Shown: one piece after another, positions 59,734-64,000 of the stretch
Layout of the letters: the number at the start of each line of letters is the position of its first letter
Numbering within the stretch: position 1 is the first letter of the stretch
Source of the DNA: Euptelea pleiosperma
Taxonomy: Eukaryota > Streptophyta > Magnoliopsida > Ranunculales > Eupteleaceae
DNA length: 64,000 bases
Assembly (NCBI GenBank): GCA_035048495.1
Contig: CM068551.1
Location: 21,454,248 to 21,518,247, forward strand
Direction: 5' to 3'
The notes under the pieces: generated by a model
What the model was told of the DNA's origin: nothing
What the model saw: the letters and a program-made list of their open reading frames with translations, nothing else
Databases searched by the model: none
Position numbers and translations under genes: made by a program

Positions 59734-60122
59734 GAGTAAAACTTGTGTCACAAGATGTTGCCATGGAAGTTGGTCAGAGCACTCAATATGAGATTAGAGG
59801 GTGCTGACCGTATGGATGTTTGGCCAGTCCCTCGATGGACCTACAAACCAAATATCAGCCTGATTAGTGATTTACAACCTTTGGATTTTTGCACCCAAAT
59901 AACGCTCAAGAATAATCAAATTCCTACCGTTAAAATCAACCTATGAAAATAACTTCAATCGAATCGGTTAGAAATCACTAATCAAGCTGCTTTTTTGAGT
60001 ACCGGTCCATCGACGGACTGGCCAAACATCCATACGGTCACCTCTAATAGTATGCCACGTGGATCTTAGTGAATGCTGTGACCGGGCTTCCATCACAACA
60101 TCTTGTGACACAAGTTTTACTC
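59734..60122. mobile_element. Mutator-like MITE, tandem copy A
   Basis: Ends GAGTAAAACTTGTGTCACAA and TTGTGACACAAGTTTTACTC. The flanks CGCAAATTT (59725-59733) and CACAAATGT (60123-60131) match at 7 of 9 positions. Contains a CCACGTGG G-box near the right end. Confidence 0.82.
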
Positions 60123-60153
60123 CACAAATGTAAGGCCGTCAATACTTGCGAGG

Positions 60154-60568
60154 GAGTAAAACTTGTATCACAAGATGTTGTGATGGAAGCCGGTCACAGC
60201 ACTCAATACGAGCCACGTGGCACACGATTAGAGGGCACTGACCGTATGAATGTTTGGCCAGTCCCTTAGTGGGGGCCTACAAACCAAAAATCAGCCTGAT
60301 TAGTGATTTACAACCTTCGGATTTTTGCATCCTAATAACGCTCAATAATGTTCAAATTCCTACCGTTAAAATTAACCCATGAAAATAACTTCAATAGAAT
60401 CGGTTAAAAATACTAATCAAGCTGATTTTGGTTTGTAGGTAAGGACTGGCCAAACTTCCATACGGTCAGCGTCCTCTAATAATATGCCACGTGTCTCGTA
60501 TTGAGTGCTGTGACTGGCTTCCGTCACAACATCTAGCGTGACAACATCTTCTGACACAAGTTTTACTC
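60154..60568. mobile_element. Mutator-like MITE, tandem copy B
   Basis: Same ends as copy A, flanked by CTTGCGAGG (60145-60153) and CATGCAAGG (60569-60577), 7/9. It lies 31 bp downstream of copy A in the same arrangement and carries GCCACGTGGC near the left end. Confidence 0.82.
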
Positions 60569-60646
60569 CATGCAAGGTGGGTTTAGGGCCGTCTCGATAC
60601 AAGTTGAGGCCTAAGGCGAAAACTCTATATAAGGCCTTTTCGTTAT

Positions 60647-61003
60647 GGGTCGGGCTCCCTTGACCGATATAAAATTACAAGGACACAATAAAAGCCAGGT
60701 GGCACACTGTTACAGGAATATGACCGTACGGATGTTTGTACTATCCCATGGTCGACTACAAACCAAAAATCAGCCTGATTAGTGATTTATAAGTGTTGCA
60801 TCTTTGTACCTCAAATACTGCTCAAATTCCCACAGTTGAGATCAGTCCAATTCAAAGCCTATAAATCACTAATCAGGCTGATTTTTGGTTTGTAGGTCCA
60901 CCATGGGATATGTCAAACATCCGTACGGTCAGAGTCCTGTAACAGTATGCCACGTGGCTTGTATTGTGTCCCTGTCATTTTATCTGTCAACGGAGCCTGA
61001 CCC
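60647..61003. mobile_element. Mutator-like MITE, GGGTCGGGCTCC end type
   Basis: Ends GGGTCGGGCTCC and GGAGCCTGACCC with flanks TTTCGTTAT (60638-60646) and TTTTGTTAT (61004-61012), 8/9. Internal hairpin modules as in copies A and B (AATCAGCCTGATTAGTGATT and inverse). Confidence 0.85.
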
Positions 61004-61127
61004 TTTTGTTATATTTAATATATTAATATATATGGTATTAATTAAAAAATTAAACTCTATATTATTGAAAATCTTTATATACAAACTAGATTAAAAAATT
61101 TAGATGTAGAGGACTCTTGGTGCAGTT

Positions 61128-61415
61128 GATGCAGAGGACTCTCATGGCCCTACATAGATCATTTTTTAGGCACAATGACTGCTTGGATGTTCAGCCCACC
61201 TATTGGTGGATAAATGCACTAAAAATCAGCTTGGTTGATGATTTCTAGCCATTAGATTTACTACCCAAAAAACATGCTTGAATCCAATGGTCATGTCCAA
61301 AAAAATACTAAAACCTATGGCTATAGAAAATCAATCAGGTTGGTTTTTGGTTTGTATATCCGATAAGGGGTGGGCTAAAAATCCGTGTCGTTAGTGGGAC
61401 CTGGGCTGGCGCCTT
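61128..61415. mobile_element. Diverged GATGTAACAAG-type MITE
   Basis: CAATGACTGCTTGGATGTTC, AAAAATCAGCTTGGTTGATG and GGGGTGGGCTAAAAATCCGT in the order of the family; ends not preserved. Confidence 0.6.
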
Positions 61416-61477
61416 CTCTCACCAACGGGCCTTAGGCGACCGCCTTAATGGCCTTAAGGTAGAGCCGGCCCTGGGTG
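61405..61477. repeat. CCAGGGCCGGC-type terminus, inverted
   Basis: GGCCTTAGGCGACCGCC and GTAGAGCCGGCCCTGG, the reverse complement of 55228-55300. Confidence 0.5.
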
Positions 61478-61619
61478 GCCCATTGCAATTTCATATTTTC
61501 TTCTCAAATCACACTTGTAGGCCCCGCATGGACGGCCTTTGATTTGTCTGACGCCTTTAAGGTCAAAGCAATGATCTCCCGTAGTGAGTACAGCGATGTC
61601 GTCGACGACTCTTACTATT

Positions 61620-61760
61620 GGCCAATTGGACCGACAAACCAAAAATCTGTCTGATTAGTGATTCCAAACCTTTGGATCTTCGTACGTCAAATAATGGTCA
61701 ACAATGCTCAAGTTCAAACGTTAAAATCAACCCAAGAAAATAACTCCGATCCAACACCTA
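61620..61760. mobile_element. Left-half fragment of a Mutator-like MITE
   Basis: ACCAAAAATCTGTCTGATTA, CCTTTGGATCTTCG and AAAATCAACCCAAGAAAATA match the left and middle of the 60154 type. Confidence 0.55.
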
Positions 61761-61959
61761 CACACGAGAAAAACATTGATGGCGGGCCCTATCATCAAAG
61801 GAGACGACAGGGTTGCGGATCTCGAGTAAAACTTGCCTGACCACCTGTGCTGTGGTATCCTACCAGACCACACACAAGCTGGTTGCCACGTGGTTTTTGT
61901 ACGGTAGCAACTCACATCGGCACGAGCCACAAACTCATCCTCTCCTCCTCTCGTTAATC

Positions 61960-62411
61960 CATGGTTTTAAAAACGGCCGTTTAAACGGTAACGCCCCAAG
62001 CCCATTTCCGTTAAAACCGTTTAAACGCGTTTTATTGTTTTTAAAAAAAGCAGCTGTTTTTTTGTTTTAATGGCCGTTAAAATCGTTTAAACAGCCGTTT
62101 AATTTTGAAAATTTTTGTGAAAAAAAGGCCGTTAAAACCGTTTAATTCTGTTAAAATCCGTTAAATTTCAGTTTGAATCCATTAAATTCCGTTTTTTTTT
62201 TTAAATTTTCAAATTTCAAAATTTGAATTTCAGCGCCACTTTTTCCGTTTTTTTCCGTTAAAATCTGTTAAAACCGTTAAAATCCGTTTAATTCCGTTTT
62301 TTCCCATTTTTTTCATTTTTGCCCCTGATCGTTTCAATCAATTTTAACGGCCGTTTAAACGGTAACGCCCCCAGTCCGTTTAACTGTTAAAACGGCCTCC
62401 TTTAAACCTTG
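61960..62411 (+). mobile_element. Complete AACGG hairpin MITE, single copy
   Basis: 452 bp from CATGGTTTTAAAAACGG to CCTTTAAACCTTG, flanked by a perfect 8-bp duplication CGTTAATC (61952-61959, 62412-62419). The outer arms share GGCCGTTTAAACGGTAACGC and its complement; the centre carries AAATTTCAAAATTTGAATTT. An 8-bp duplication and CA-starting ends fit hAT. No ORF. Confidence 0.88.
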
Positions 62412-62540
62412 CGTTAATCTACTCATGTTTGGTGAGAGTAAATGAAAAAAGTGAGAAAAAATAAAAGTCTAAAACAAGTATAGCAACATGAAGAAGACAC
62501 GTGGCAATTTCTTATAAGACACTAACTTTAGATGTTTGAC

Positions 62541-63726
62541 CAATGGTTTTAAAAACGGCCGTTTAAACGGTAACGCCCCAAGTTTCCGTTAAAACTGTTT
62601 AAACACGTTTTATCGGTTTTGAAATAAATGGCCATTTTTTTTGTTTTAACGGCCGTTAAAATGGTTTAAATGGCCGTTTAATTCTGAAAAATTTTGTGAA
62701 AAAACCAGCCGTTAAATTTCGTTTTTTTTTTAATTTTTAATTTTCAAATTTCAAAATTTGAATTTCAGATCCATTTTATCCGTTAAAACCCATTAAAATC
62801 CGTTTAATTATGTTAAATTCCATTTTTTCCGTTTTGCCCCTGGCCGTTTCAATCCGTTTTAACGGCCATTTAAACGGTAACGCCCCCAGTCCATTTAACC
62901 TTTAAAACGGCCTCCTTTAAATGGTTTTAAAAACGGCCATTTAAACAGAAATGCCCCAAGCCCGTTTCTGTTAAAACCGTTTCAACAAGTTTTAACGTAT
63001 TTGAATTTAACGGCCGTTAAAATCGTTTAAACAGCCGTTAAATTCTGAAATTTTGTTGTGAAAAAAATGTTCGTCAAAACCGTTAAATTCTGTGTTTTTT
63101 TTTTAATTTTTTAATTTCAAAATTTCAATCCGTTTTTTTTTTTAATTTTCAAATTTCAAAATTTGAATTTCAGATCCATTTTTTCCGTTAAAACCCGTTA
63201 AAATCCGTTTAATTATGTTAAATTCTATTTTTCCCCATTTTTCCCATTTTTGCCCCTGACCGTTTCAATCCGTTTTAACGGCCGTTTAAACGGTGACGCC
63301 CCCAGTCCGTTTAACCGTTAAAACGGCCTCCTTTAAACTTTCGGTAAAACCAAGGTTTAAAGAAGGCCGTTTTAACGGTATAACGCACGGGGGGGCATTA
63401 TTGTTAAAACCGATTGTAACAGCTAGGGCCAACAAAAGAAAAAATAGAATTTAACGGATTTTATCAGAAAAAACATAAAAAATGGTGCTGAAAGTCAAAT
63501 TTTGAAATTTGAAATTGAAAATTTCAAAAAACGAAAAAACGGATTTTAACGGCCATTTTTTTTCCACAAAAATTTCCAGAATTTAACGGCTGTTAAAACG
63601 ATTTTAACTACGGTTAAAATGAAAAAAAAAATGGCCATTAAATTCAAATCGTCAAAACGGATTTTAACGATTTTACGGTAACGGGCTTGGGGCGTTACCC
63701 TTTAAACGGTTGTTTTTAAAACCATG
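62541..63726. mobile_element. Trimer of AACGG hairpin MITEs
   Basis: Three units at about 62541-62920 (+), 62921-63343 (+) and 63350-63726 (-). Outer ends CAATGGTTTTAAAA and TTTTTAAAACCATG. The outer flanks TGTTTGAC (62533-62540) and ACTTTGAC (63727-63734) share the last six of eight bases. Junctions between units lack recognisable duplications. Confidence 0.7.
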
Positions 63727-63734
63727 ACTTTGAC

Positions 63735-64000
63735 CCTAGCTAGTAAATTCGGGTATTATACACATTTAATAATTTTTTTTTTTTTGAAGGAACATTTAAT
63801 ATTACCGTATGAAATAAAAAATTAGAAAAAATCACGAGTTTTAAGATTATACGAATAAAACATGTATTATTCATGTTTAATACATGGATTGCGTATTTTT
63901 TAAATAAAAACATGTTAAATGGCCGCATAAAATGAAAAATAGATAAAATTCAGGCTTTTTAAGGCTAAACAAATATAAATTTCAACAAGGACCGAATTTT
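63735..64000. other. AT-rich end of window
   Basis: No gene or repeat boundary recognised. Confidence 0.4.

Noticed and set aside
61960..63726. Satellite or CRISPR-like array
   Set aside because: Units are about 400 bp, inverted as well as direct, and bounded by TIRs and 8-bp duplications; this is a MITE cluster.
1..64000. A new multi-gene system such as a biosynthetic or defence cluster
   Set aside because: Only three unrelated conserved genes are present; the unusual features are structural and mobile-element based.

Overview
This is a window of nuclear DNA from a flowering plant. Genes are split by canonical GT-AG introns, some of them many kilobases long. The three genes I can reconstruct encode plant-type proteins. 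Most of the remaining sequence is plant transposable-element debris: Ty1/copia, L1 and RTE LINEs, Helitrons, and hAT-like and Mutator-like MITEs. Large, repeat-stuffed introns fit a mid-size to large genome such as a magnoliid, but nothing here fixes the species.

Region 1 (about 2.1-26.6 kb, + strand) is an acylamino-acid-releasing enzyme gene. I placed 17 exons and 16 introns; all splice phases agree and the CDS is 2,349 nt (782 aa). Its introns hold a 5'-truncated RTE LINE (intron 5), a Ty1/copia element with a target-site duplication (intron 6), and L1 debris plus a 1.3-kb hAT-like element with a perfect target-site duplication (intron 10).

Region 2 (28.5-32.6 kb, - strand) is a four-exon gene for a two-domain DJ-1/PfpI protein (388 aa). 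It converges tail to tail with the peptidase gene. Its first intron carries a TIR element and a truncated hairpin MITE, and a MITE fragment with a G-box lies upstream of its start.

Region 3 (33.0-38.6 kb) is intergenic. It holds two adjacent same-orientation Helitron-like elements and a long-TIR Mutator-like foldback element.

Region 4 (39.2-46.8 kb, - strand) is a guanylate-binding GTPase gene with an N-terminal signal or anchor and C-terminal membrane segments. It has 17 exons, including a 7-nt microexon needed to keep the frame (1,806 nt, 601 aa).

Region 5 (47.2-64.0 kb) shows no convincing gene. It is a dense graveyard of L1 remnants, hAT-like hairpin elements whose dimers and trimers seem to share one target-site duplication, and several MITE copies with 8-9 bp duplications. 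In one place three elements are nested inside each other.

The three genes do not form an operon or pathway. They are independent housekeeping or stress genes: peptide turnover and removal of oxidised protein, a DJ-1 protein that may handle glyoxals or act as a chaperone, and an ER/membrane GTPase. I found no virus, CRISPR array, rRNA or convincing tRNA. The most unusual material is structural: the microexon, the multimeric MITEs, the tandem Helitrons, and the copia element that is heavily broken yet has young-looking LTRs.
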